Shown piece by piece: positions 43,901-48,166 of a stretch of DNA of 64,000 nt; position 1 is the stretch's first letter; every line of letters starts with the position of its first letter. This stretch comes from Xiphophorus maculatus. Lineage: Eukaryota; Chordata; Actinopteri; Cyprinodontiformes; Poeciliidae. The notes beneath the pieces are model-generated. The model saw only the letters and a program-made list of their open reading frames with translations. It searched no databases and was not told where the DNA came from. The stretch is taken from positions 189,501 to 253,500 of the forward strand of contig NC_036460.1 in NCBI RefSeq assembly GCF_002775205.1. Direction: 5' to 3'. A program made the position numbers and the translations under genes.

Positions 43901-46900
43901 AGACCGCCTGCCTCGGTGAGCCCAGAGCGCCGCCGGAGCGCCGCGCCGTCCAGGACGTCTGCGTCCTCACTCAGCCCTCCCGTCTCTTTGTGTCCCCAGA
44001 CGTGGACGAGTGCGTGTCCAGCGGCGGCTCCGTTTGCCCGTCGCGGCGGTGTGAGAACATCATCGGCTCGTTCCGCTGCCTCGCCGCCTGCCAGGCGGGT
44101 CAGCGGGTCGCTGCCGATGGCTCGTGCGTCGGGCCGGCTGTGTCGGCTCCAGCCTCTGCGGCGGCGGCGACGACGTTCTCGCTGCCCGCTGCACCACGGC
44201 TTCCATCGTCTGCTTCAGGTCAGGATGATGAAGATGATGAGTTTGCTCTCTCTGTGTGTGAACTGCTTCCTCATGGCTTCCACCCTATGATTTAACTTTT
44301 TCACATCGTTTATGGTTTTTATAAAATCTCTCCTTAACTTTTTGTCATATTTTCTCATAACTCAGAGTGACAGCCTCAAACTGTTTTATTTTACTAACCG
44401 TGAATCTCTCTGGTTAACCTGGAGGTTGTTTTAAAGGATTATACAAATAAATCTATTACAAATATTTGGTAAGATTTTCTGTTTACATCTTTTAAAGTTC
44501 AGCGTCTTTCTGCCTCTCCAGAGTCCGGGTCCCGCCCTGAGTCCACACACTCTTCCTCCTCTTCCTCCTCCGGGGTCCAGATCAGTGCGGTGGACGTTCC
44601 TGCGGTTCTGCACCGCCAGTCTGCGGCGCAGCCCGGTGATCTGAGGGACTGTTACTACAACCTGGCGGCAGGCGGCTGCAGCCTGCTGGCGGCCAACACC
44701 AGCCAGCAGGAGTGCTGCTGCACCGCGGGGGAGGGCTGGGGGCGGGGCTGCCGCGCCCACGCCTGCCCCGCCCCAAACACAGGTGGGACCTGCAGGACGC
44801 AGCTGGCTGCGTTGCTGCGGCTGCATTGCCGCAGTTGCGTTGCTTCGTTCTTACGGCTGCCGTTTGTGTTGCAGCTGACTTCCTGTCCCTGTGTCCCAGT
44901 GGGTGGGGCTACGTGACGGTGGGATCGAGCGCCTTCAGCTACTCAGGTATGCTGCGACCCGCCATGTCTGACCCTCTGGTTGCCGTAGCAACGGCGGCCT
45001 CTCAGCCTCCTGCTGTGTGTCCCCAGATGTGGACGAGTGTAAGCGCTTCCAGCCTGAGGTGTGTAAGAACGGCGTGTGTGTGAACAACATCCCAGGCTAC
45101 AGGTGCTACTGCTCCAGCGGCTTCGTCTACAGCTCCGCCCTGCTGGAGTGCATCGGTACGGACACAGCTGGGTCCGGCTGCGCCCGACCTCCGGCTGAGC
45201 CCGCTGACCCGTTTCCCGTCTACAGATTACGACGAGTGTGAGGAGGAGAGCTGCGTGGGCGGCGAGTGTGTGAACACGGTGGGGTCGTTCTACTGCAGCT
45301 GCCCGCCGCCGCTGGTGGTGGACGACACGCAGAGCAACTGCGTCAACGCCTCGCACCTCACCAGGGGTAACCCTTCCTCATCCTCATCTTCATCACATAA
45401 CAACGAGGCTGAAAAACACCCAGCTTCTCAGATCAGTCCATGTTGGGAATCAACGATTAGTTTTATCCAGCATGCTGCGCTCAGGTTGCTCTTTCTGGAC
45501 CGGAGAGAAAATAAAACAGAAACTCCAGTTTTCAGTCCTCAGAAACGTTGTTGGTGTTTCTGTGAGAGCAGAAAAGCTGAATCTCCTGCTGCTGCTTACA
45601 TTTCTTTCTATTCTGTCTGGATCATATTTTTCAATCCAATCCATTTTCCATGTTCACATTTTTGAACTATTATGTCTCAGAACATCTAAACAAGGTCATG
45701 GACTTCTGGCTAACTCACATTTTTATTTCTGACAGCGATTTTAACATTTTTTAAATTTTAAATCCAAGTCAGAATGTTTAAACCCAAACAGTTCCTCACT
45801 CTGTCCAAACCTCAAACTGCTGCTGCGCAAGTTACTCAGCAGGTTGTTGCTAGGTAACCAAAGTTACTCAGCAGGTTGTTGCTAGGTAATCAAAGTTACT
45901 CAGCAGGTTGTTGCTAGGTAACCAAAGAGTGGGTTAGTTGATGCCACCAACCTCTCTCAGCTAGCCATGAGAAGTTCCCATTTCCCAGAATGCCTTGCGT
46001 TTCTGGATCAGAGTTCAGTGAAATGATCAACGTATTGATCAAGTGTTTCTTTATGATTATCGTTTCAGTGCCCAGAACCTTTGGTCAAACCCAGATTAAT
46101 AATCCCAGATTAGTTTACAGTCGTTGACAAATCACACATCATACGCAAAATGCAACGTTTCTGATTTTTCATGTTCATAGTGGCCCAAACATTTGTCCTT
46201 CCATTTCTTTAAAACCTACATAAATAAAAAACGGTTCATCTATGAAAACATTCTGTTGATTTTCTGCTGTGGAGACAAAGAAAATGGCCGCCTGCGGCGT
46301 TGCCGTTCAGCCGGAGGTCGAAGGTCAAACCTCCTTCCGGCCGCCAGCCTGCAGGTTGCGGCGTGTCGCCTGCGTATCGACAGAGCTGCTGTTTGTGTTG
46401 CTTCCAGATGAGAACCTGTCCGTGTGCTGGCAGCACGTCAGCGCCGACCTCCTGTGCCAGAGTCCCCTGCTGGGGGCGCAGGTCACCTTCATCGACTGCT
46501 GCTGCTTCTACGGCGAGGGCTGGGGGATGGGCTGCGCCCTCTGCCCCCGCACCGACTCAGGTAAGCGTCGCGCTGCAGCCGCCGCAGGTGGGCCGCGGCA
46601 CACTAACGGCCATCTGTCTGTCTGCAGAGGAATACGCCTCTCTGTGCAGCTCCTACTCTGCAGCGGCGTTCCCAGGAAGCTTCCCAGACTCCGGCAGACC
46701 AGAAACCGGGCCAGGGCGAGGAGGTACGATAAGATGATGACCTCATCAGGCTGTGCAGCGTCTGCCTCCAGCTGATTGGTTGTTCCTTCAGACAGCAGTA
46801 GCAAACCGGGGCGGATGTGGAGGAGATCGATCTGCTCAGATTATCTGACTCATTGCAAACCGTCTCAACATGAAGACAGTTTTAATAAATATCTAGAAAC

Positions 46901-48166
46901 TTTTGTTATTATAGTTTCACCTGCTGAACTGAAGCTTTTATCTTAGAGAAGTTTTGTGGTTCTTGATCGTCTCCTGGTTTTTCCAGCTGCCCCCTACGGT
47001 CCGGAGTTCTTTCCTGCAGCGCCGCTTTCTGACGTAGATTTCAGTCAAGACTACATCGACTACTCGCTAGCAGGGCGCAGCAGGTCTGACTTCAGGGCCA
47101 GGCCGCCCGTCTCCTTCAGCCCGCCGGACGACGCCTACGGCGGCTCTGAGTTCAGGTGAGGCCAGCGGCGCCGGCTCCCGACGTCCAGCTGCCTCTCGTG
47201 TTTCCTGATGCTCTGATGTTCTCATCAGCCCCGGTTTCTACCCGGATGGAGACTACGGCTCCCCAGACGGCTCCGCGCCCAGGACGCCCACCTTCCGGCT
47301 CCCTCCGGACCCCCGGTCCGACATCGCCTTCGTGCCCCGGCCGCTGCCTCCGTCCAGATCCGACCCACCGCCGCTCAGCCTGGCGCCACGGCCCGGACCG
47401 CCGTACGGTGACCAGGAGGAGGGAGGAGACTTCAGGGGGTGGAGGCCGGGGGCGGGGCTTCCTCCGTTCACTGACAGAGGAGGCGGCGAGGGCGGCGGGC
47501 CACGGAGGGTGTATGAGAGTAAGTTTGAGGTGGAAAAACTCCTGAAAACATGAGAACTGATCTGCCTTACGGAGGAAACGTAGTCTGTAGGTCAGGATCA
47601 GGGATCTGCAGCCTTTACAAACCAAAGAGACATTTTTTCCGTCAGTCCAGCAGAATAAAGCTCGTTTAGTGCCGCCGGTTGAAGACCCCGATCTAGAAAA
47701 ACTGTTTTTATTAATGTTTGAAACATGAATAGTTTCCCCTTTTAGTCTCATTTAAATCCCATTAAAATAAGTTTCTGAGTGTGAATACTTTGAGTCGTTT
47801 TTCCAGGGCGCTACGAGACGCACGCCAGCCTGAGTGCCACCGAGGATTGTGGGATTCTGCACGGCTGTGAGAACGGCCAGTGCATCCGCGTTGCCGAGGG
47901 TTACACCTGCGACTGCTACGTGGGCTTCGAGCTGGACCTGACCTCCATGAGCTGCATCGGTACGTAGCGCCGCGCCGCCACTGCGCCGCGCTGGCCGTCT
48001 CTGACTCGCTGTCCATTTTCCAGACATTAACGAGTGTGAAGACGCTGCTGCGCTGCCGTTCCCGTGCATCAACGCTCGCTGCGTCAACACAGAAGGCTCC
48101 TTCCGATGCGTCTGCAGGAGAGGTTACGTCATGTCGCGCAGACGCAACCACTGCATCGCTGCTTAG
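9503..48166 (+). CDS. ltbp4: ltbp4 long isoform: latent TGF-beta binding protein 4 (whole gene)
   Basis: It encodes a secreted extracellular-matrix protein that anchors latent TGF-beta and helps elastic fibre assembly. The long form has four private exons, 9503-9699, 11802-11872, 13094-13643 and 16862-17037. It then joins the shared exons from 32671. Phases agree at every junction; the total is 5,316 nt or 1,771 residues. Order: signal peptide ([20 protein letters not shown]), the LTBP block [19 protein letters not shown], an EGF module, a long charged linker, a basic segment, then EGF, TB1, cbEGF, TB/hybrid, proline-rich hinge, nine EGF modules, TB3, two cbEGF, TB4, a second proline-rich hinge, EGF and cbEGF. 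The LTBP4 assignment over LTBP1/3 rests on [45 protein letters not shown] and the C-terminal DINECEDA block. In humans, long and short LTBP4 forms also start from different exons. Confidence 0.85.
9700..11801 (+). other. ltbp4 intron L1
   Basis: No coding exon was recognised. The interval contains a GGAT-type satellite at 11334-11502 and otherwise unremarkable AT-rich sequence. Confidence 0.5.
11334..11502. repeat. GGAT-type satellite with 80-bp higher-order period
   Basis: GGAT/GGAC tetranucleotides are interspersed with GAACAGAC. The block 11361-11420 recurs almost unchanged at 11441-11500, an 80-bp period. Confidence 0.85.
11802..11872 (+). CDS. ltbp4: ltbp4 long-form exon L2, VCGG block
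   Basis: The acceptor is CTCCGCAG and the donor GTAAGC. In phase it encodes [20 protein letters not shown] then CTK, the cysteine block that precedes the first EGF module of LTBP1, LTBP2 and fibrillins. No other frame is LTBP-like. Confidence 0.85.
11873..13093 (+). other. ltbp4 intron L2
   Basis: No exon was recognised. The 3' end (about 12955-13075) contains a Tc1-like transposase remnant on the minus strand. The rest is unique-looking sequence. Confidence 0.5.
12955..13075 (-). mobile_element. Tc1-like transposase remnant
   Basis: The minus-strand frame reads [20 protein letters not shown], resembling the VKHGGG..MVWGCF segment of Tc1 transposases. No inverted repeats were found, and the remnant ends within 20 bases of the acceptor of exon L3. 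Confidence 0.45.
13094..13643 (+). CDS. ltbp4: ltbp4 long-form exon L3, EGF module and linker
   Basis: It joins L2 in phase to give [16 protein letters not shown] and [15 protein letters not shown], a six-cysteine EGF module. A 140-residue hydrophilic, Ser/Pro/Glu-rich linker with an NRS glycosylation site follows. The frame stays open until a GTAAAA donor that is itself the first in-frame stop. Confidence 0.8.
14900..15127. mobile_element. hAT-type MITE, 228 bp, 8-bp target duplication
   Basis: Terminal inverted repeats CAGGGGTGGGCA and TGCCCACCCCTG are flanked by GCCTATCA at 14892-14899 and 15128-15135. An 8-bp duplication and CAG.G ends are diagnostic of hAT elements. It has no coding capacity. 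Confidence 0.92.
15786..16190. repeat. Dispersed ACTTGAGTAA-rich repeat, copy 1
   Basis: It is rich in CTGAGTAACTTT and TACTTTT motifs, contains GATCAGTTACTCAGTACTTTTTACC, and is related in inverted orientation to 56770-57241. Such motifs are typical of degraded Tol2-like hAT ends; exact borders are unclear. Confidence 0.45.
16862..17037 (+). CDS. ltbp4: ltbp4 long-form exon L4, basic segment
   Basis: Acceptor TTTCTGTCAG and donor GTCAGT. It encodes [20 protein letters not shown] and a basic stretch ([10 protein letters not shown]) ending HLAAPK, in phase with exon 32671 to read APKVLCPLLC. Human long LTBP4 has, as I recall, a matching LQEARALL-GGRG-KAPVLCP segment. Confidence 0.78.
19440..19494. 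repeat. 11-bp minisatellite, five copies
   Basis: The unit is GCCCCAGTAGR; the last base runs A, G, A, G, G across copies. It lies in the spacer of the large inverted repeat. Confidence 0.9.
19660..19695. repeat. TTA/ATT microsatellite
   Basis: There are about twelve ATT units with one interruption. Confidence 0.9.
21003..21186 (-). mobile_element. tRNA-derived SINE copy 2 with target duplication
   Basis: On the minus strand it has a GTGCTGTGGTGGCACAGG head, a GTTCGATTCCCGG B box and a TTGCCGCATGTCTTCCCCC body, ending CAAATAAAGGCCACTA. It is flanked by ATGATTGGTGTTTTT at 20988-21002 and 21187-21201. Confidence 0.88.
21495..21690 (-). pseudogene. RecQ-like helicase N-terminal fragment
   Basis: The minus strand encodes [20 protein letters not shown] and [20 protein letters not shown], resembling the segment just before the Walker A motif in RecQ-like helicases spread in fish genomes. 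The expected GKS motif does not follow (it reads [11 protein letters not shown]), so the copy is broken. Family assignment is by memory. Confidence 0.4.
22630..22944 (+). promoter_or_regulatory. ltbp4: Candidate promoter and leader of the short ltbp4 form
   Basis: A CCAAT motif (22640-22644), a GGGAGGGAAGGGGAGGG tract (about 22760-22780) and a pyrimidine-rich run lie upstream of the short-form exon. There is no TATA box. This is inferred from position and composition only. Confidence 0.35.
22907..22942 (+). other. Upstream reading frame just before the short-form ATG
   Basis: ATG at 22907 opens 11 codons ([11 protein letters not shown]) ending TGA at 22940-22942, two bases before the main ATG at 22945. 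It would favour termination-reinitiation or leaky scanning. Confidence 0.55.
22945..23203 (+). CDS. ltbp4: ltbp4 short-form exon S1
   Basis: It encodes the signal peptide [20 protein letters not shown], then [15 protein letters not shown] and a [10 protein letters not shown] cysteine cluster with an NVT glycosylation site. It ends FRV in phase 1 before GTAAGT. The RVRFTP-ICK block is characteristic of LTBPs. Confidence 0.92.
22945..48166 (+). CDS. ltbp4: ltbp4 short isoform (whole gene)
   Basis: An alternative first exon (22945-23203) encodes its own signal peptide and the [13 protein letters not shown] block. It splices in phase 1 to the shared exon at 32671, giving FRVFLCPLLC as in LTBP family proteins. 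The 29 exons total 4,581 nt or 1,526 residues (human LTBP4 forms are about 1,560-1,620 as I recall). Residue ranges: EGF 87-120; TB1 about 235-285; cbEGF 306-346; second 8-Cys 352-420; hinge 449-593; EGF array 594-960; TB3 about 1040-1100; cbEGF 1103-1192; TB4 about 1197-1255; hinge 1276-1428; final EGF pair 1429-1526. A 9.5-kb first intron holds an antisense LINE. I chose 22945 because it is the first ATG in this frame; the frame opens further upstream only with a TTG codon. Confidence 0.9.
23794..23985 (-). mobile_element. tRNA-derived SINE copy 3 with target duplication
   Basis: It has the same body as copy 2 (CAAATAAAGGCCACTAGAGCC tail on the minus strand is shared in part). It is flanked by CTTTCTTGTTTTTTT at 23779-23793 and 23986-24000. 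The B box is slightly decayed (TTCAATTCC). Confidence 0.82.
25853..25886. repeat. CA microsatellite
   Basis: About 16 CA dinucleotides without interruption. Confidence 0.95.
28212..28238. repeat. CA microsatellite
   Basis: About 13 uninterrupted CA dinucleotides. Confidence 0.95.
29109..32476 (-). mobile_element. RTE/Rex3-like LINE, near full length, frameshifted
   Basis: This 3.37-kb element lies antisense in ltbp4 intron S1. A first frame (about 32160-30300) encodes an apurinic-type endonuclease ([44 protein letters not shown]) and the start of the reverse transcriptase. A second (30323-29990) has [12 protein letters not shown] and [13 protein letters not shown] third (29940-29143) has [12 protein letters not shown] and the C-terminal region. 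So two frameshifts, near 30300 and 29985, split the RT. The 3' end is a GGAT tandem tail. CCCTGGTTAGCT flanks it at 29097-29108 and 32477-32488, showing a complete insertion. It cannot now make an intact protein. Confidence 0.9.
32671..32907 (+). CDS. ltbp4: ltbp4 exon 2 (first shared exon), EGF module
   Basis: It encodes [19 protein letters not shown] then [12 protein letters not shown], an EGF module with an NFT site, and a Pro/Ala linker. It accepts phase 1 from either S1 (giving FLCP) or L4 (giving VLCP). Confidence 0.95.
33018..33088 (+). CDS. ltbp4: ltbp4 exon 3
   Basis: It encodes [20 protein letters not shown] then VMK, the HP-EASV block conserved in LTBPs. The acceptor CACAAAG lacks a good pyrimidine tract. 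Confidence 0.88.
33089..33709 (+). other. ltbp4 intron 3
   Basis: This is 621 bases of AT-rich sequence; I see nothing else in it. Confidence 0.6.
33710..33895 (+). CDS. ltbp4: ltbp4 exon 4, start of TB1
   Basis: A Ser/Ala/Pro-rich linker is followed by [17 protein letters not shown], the first strand of the first 8-cysteine (TB) domain. Confidence 0.93.
34053..34155 (+). CDS. ltbp4: ltbp4 exon 5, TB1
   Basis: It encodes [20 protein letters not shown] then [14 protein letters not shown], completing the first TB domain. The pair of adjacent cysteines rather than three is as in human LTBP4 TB1 (as I recall). Confidence 0.94.
34251..34310 (+). CDS. ltbp4: ltbp4 exon 6
   Basis: It encodes [19 protein letters not shown], the short CP-GFERVNG linker found after TB1, with NSS and NGT sites. 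Phase 1 on both sides. Confidence 0.93.
34703..34736. repeat. TG microsatellite next to exon 7 acceptor
   Basis: About 11 TG units, a TTGG break, then more TG directly before the AG at 34736-34737. Confidence 0.92.
34738..34860 (+). CDS. ltbp4: ltbp4 exon 7, calcium-binding EGF
   Basis: It encodes [20 protein letters not shown] then [11 protein letters not shown], a cbEGF with the DVNEC calcium motif. It is a 123-nt exon, phase 1-1, so it can be skipped in frame. Confidence 0.95.
34868..34914. repeat. CG/CA microsatellite just after exon 7 donor
   Basis: A GCGCGC run leads into about 21 CA units, starting seven bases after the exon. It is complementary to the TG tract upstream of the same exon. 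Confidence 0.93.
35895..36077 (+). mobile_element. tRNA-derived SINE copy 4 with target duplication
   Basis: The plus strand starts GGGGCGTGCTGTGGTGGCG and has a GTTCGATTCC B box, TTGCCGCATGTCTTCC, TTTCCTGTCGGCCTGC and an A-rich tail. It is flanked by AAGAGCATGAAT at 35883-35894 and 36078-36089. Confidence 0.85.
36188..36902. mobile_element. Non-autonomous hAT element, 715 bp, 8-bp target duplication
   Basis: The ends are CAGTGACGTGCGG and CCGCACGTCACTG, flanked by CAGCTTAG at 36180-36187 and 36903-36910. I see no transposase frame. Confidence 0.93.
37291..37467 (+). CDS. ltbp4: ltbp4 exon 8, second 8-Cys (hybrid) domain
   Basis: It encodes [30 protein letters not shown] and [11 protein letters not shown], with the triple cysteine typical of TB/hybrid domains and an NIT glycosylation site. 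Confidence 0.96.
37545..37673 (+). CDS. ltbp4: ltbp4 exon 9
   Basis: It encodes [16 protein letters not shown], closing the second 8-Cys domain, and then begins the hinge. Confidence 0.95.
37674..38617 (+). other. ltbp4 intron 9
   Basis: It is rich in GCTAA/TTAGC motifs (37900-38330) related to the dispersed intronic repeat at 42290-42690. No exon was seen. Confidence 0.5.
38618..39052 (+). CDS. ltbp4: ltbp4 exon 10, proline-rich hinge
   Basis: This 435-nt exon encodes a Pro/Arg/Ser/Gln-rich hinge without cysteines (for example [20 protein letters not shown]), matching the protease-sensitive hinge position in LTBPs. Confidence 0.9.
39577..39708 (+). CDS. ltbp4: ltbp4 exon 11, EGF module
   Basis: It encodes [20 protein letters not shown] then HTCECDEGF, a non-calcium EGF starting the central array. 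A TG-rich tract abuts the acceptor. Confidence 0.92.
39990..40450. repeat. AT-rich dispersed repeat related to ilkap introns
   Basis: It contains GTACGGAGCTA (40211) and TACGGAGCTAAATTCAGG (39997) and runs of TTGAAACTGAAAAAA-like sequence. It is the inverse of the CAGTTTCAAAT blocks at 3560-3930 and 5620-5990. Confidence 0.4.
40519..40632 (+). CDS. ltbp4: ltbp4 exon 12, cbEGF
   Basis: It encodes [20 protein letters not shown] then [17 protein letters not shown]. Length (114 nt) and sequence closely match exon 14. Confidence 0.95.
40733..40826. repeat. TG-rich compound repeat before exon 13
   Basis: Alternating TG runs and TTTACCTG/TTTGGG units extend almost to the acceptor of exon 13. Confidence 0.88.
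40833..40952 (+). CDS. ltbp4: ltbp4 exon 13, cbEGF
   Basis: It encodes [20 protein letters not shown] then [11 protein letters not shown]. It shares the QCPGQ-CVN and C-xx-C features and its 120-nt length with exon 15. Confidence 0.95.
41039..41152 (+). CDS. ltbp4: ltbp4 exon 14, cbEGF
   Basis: It encodes [20 protein letters not shown] then [17 protein letters not shown], a close paralogue of exon 12. Confidence 0.95.
41226..41345 (+). CDS. ltbp4: ltbp4 exon 15, cbEGF
   Basis: It encodes [20 protein letters not shown] then [14 protein letters not shown], a close paralogue of exon 13. Confidence 0.95.
41346..42705 (+). other. ltbp4 intron 15
   Basis: It contains copy B of the dispersed GCTAA-rich repeat (about 42290-42690). 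A weak LINE-like sequence (GTGCCACACAGACCAGTACT, about 41830-41960) is also possible. No exon. Confidence 0.45.
42290..42690. repeat. Dispersed GCTAA-rich intronic repeat, copy B
   Basis: It shares ordered blocks with 35455-36990, for example CAACACAGATGTGGAACTTT and AAAAGTTAGCGAAAACG, without the two insertions. Confidence 0.5.
42706..42831 (+). CDS. ltbp4: ltbp4 exon 16, cbEGF
   Basis: It encodes [20 protein letters not shown] then [14 protein letters not shown]. Confidence 0.95.
42911..43036 (+). CDS. ltbp4: ltbp4 exon 17, cbEGF
   Basis: It encodes [20 protein letters not shown] then [12 protein letters not shown] with an NRT site. NECLEGDFC is shared with mammalian LTBP4 as I recall it. 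Confidence 0.95.
43037..43792 (+). other. ltbp4 intron 17
   Basis: This is AT-rich intron. The segment 43200-43740 with GATTATTCTGATAATCAATAAG-like motifs looks like an old repeat; no exon. Confidence 0.45.
43793..43915 (+). CDS. ltbp4: ltbp4 exon 18, cbEGF
   Basis: It encodes [20 protein letters not shown] then [15 protein letters not shown]. Confidence 0.95.
44000..44218 (+). CDS. ltbp4: ltbp4 exon 19, cbEGF plus linker
   Basis: It encodes [20 protein letters not shown], the last cbEGF of the central array, then an Ala/Pro/Ser linker. It ends at a GTCAGG donor in phase 1. The frame stays open into the intron until 44295, so read-through could mislead gene models. Confidence 0.88.
44522..44782 (+). 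CDS. ltbp4: ltbp4 exon 20, TB3 domain
   Basis: A serine-rich lead is followed by [36 protein letters not shown] and RAHACP. This TB domain binds the TGF-beta propeptide in LTBP1 and LTBP3; here the key two residues before the last-but-one cysteine are His-Ala. Confidence 0.95.
44875..44946 (+). CDS. ltbp4: ltbp4 exon 21, end of TB3
   Basis: It encodes [17 protein letters not shown], supplying the last cysteine of TB3. Confidence 0.9.
45027..45155 (+). CDS. ltbp4: ltbp4 exon 22, cbEGF
   Basis: It encodes [20 protein letters not shown] then [12 protein letters not shown], matching the VCK-GVCVNT-PGYSCYC module of LTBPs. Confidence 0.95.
45226..45366 (+). CDS. ltbp4: ltbp4 exon 23, cbEGF
   Basis: It encodes [20 protein letters not shown] then [12 protein letters not shown] with an NAS site, preceding the TB4 domain. 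Confidence 0.94.
45367..46407 (+). other. ltbp4 intron 23
   Basis: It contains a three-copy 32-bp tandem repeat (45831-45926). Otherwise I see nothing. Confidence 0.55.
45831..45926. repeat. 32-bp tandem repeat, three copies
   Basis: The units start GTTACTCAGCAGGTTGTTGC at 45831, 45863 and 45895; they differ at one position (AACC versus AATC). Confidence 0.96.
46408..46560 (+). CDS. ltbp4: ltbp4 exon 24, TB4 domain
   Basis: It encodes [38 protein letters not shown], the last TB domain with the triple cysteine. Confidence 0.96.
46628..46723 (+). CDS. ltbp4: ltbp4 exon 25, end of TB4
   Basis: It encodes [10 protein letters not shown], the final cysteine of TB4, then enters a Gly/Pro-rich hinge. 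Confidence 0.92.
46987..47155 (+). CDS. ltbp4: ltbp4 exon 26, second hinge
   Basis: It encodes [12 protein letters not shown] and [13 protein letters not shown], a Tyr/Pro/Asp-rich hinge like the YGPELYPP region of LTBP4. The phase changes to 2 at its end. Confidence 0.9.
47229..47518 (+). CDS. ltbp4: ltbp4 exon 27, second hinge
   Basis: It encodes a proline-, arginine- and glycine-rich stretch (for example [20 protein letters not shown]). No cysteines. Phase 2 in, phase 1 out. Confidence 0.9.
47807..47959 (+). CDS. ltbp4: ltbp4 exon 28, EGF module
   Basis: It encodes [20 protein letters not shown] then [13 protein letters not shown], the penultimate EGF of LTBPs. Confidence 0.96.
48024..48166 (+). 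CDS. ltbp4: ltbp4 exon 29, last cbEGF and stop
   Basis: It encodes [20 protein letters not shown] then [15 protein letters not shown] and ends ...HCIAA with TAG at 48164-48166. The DINECDEAEA-like start and NARC-NT-GSFRC block favour LTBP4. Confidence 0.97.

Noticed and set aside
44219-44295. A truncated ltbp4 ending in the acidic tail after exon 19
   Set aside because: The tail is read-through past a good GTCAGG donor that joins in phase to TB3 at 44522.
22945-48166. Calling the gene ltbp3 or ltbp1
   Set aside because: The second 8-Cys, TB4 and C-terminal EGF motifs resemble LTBP4 more closely, although a phylogeny was not run.
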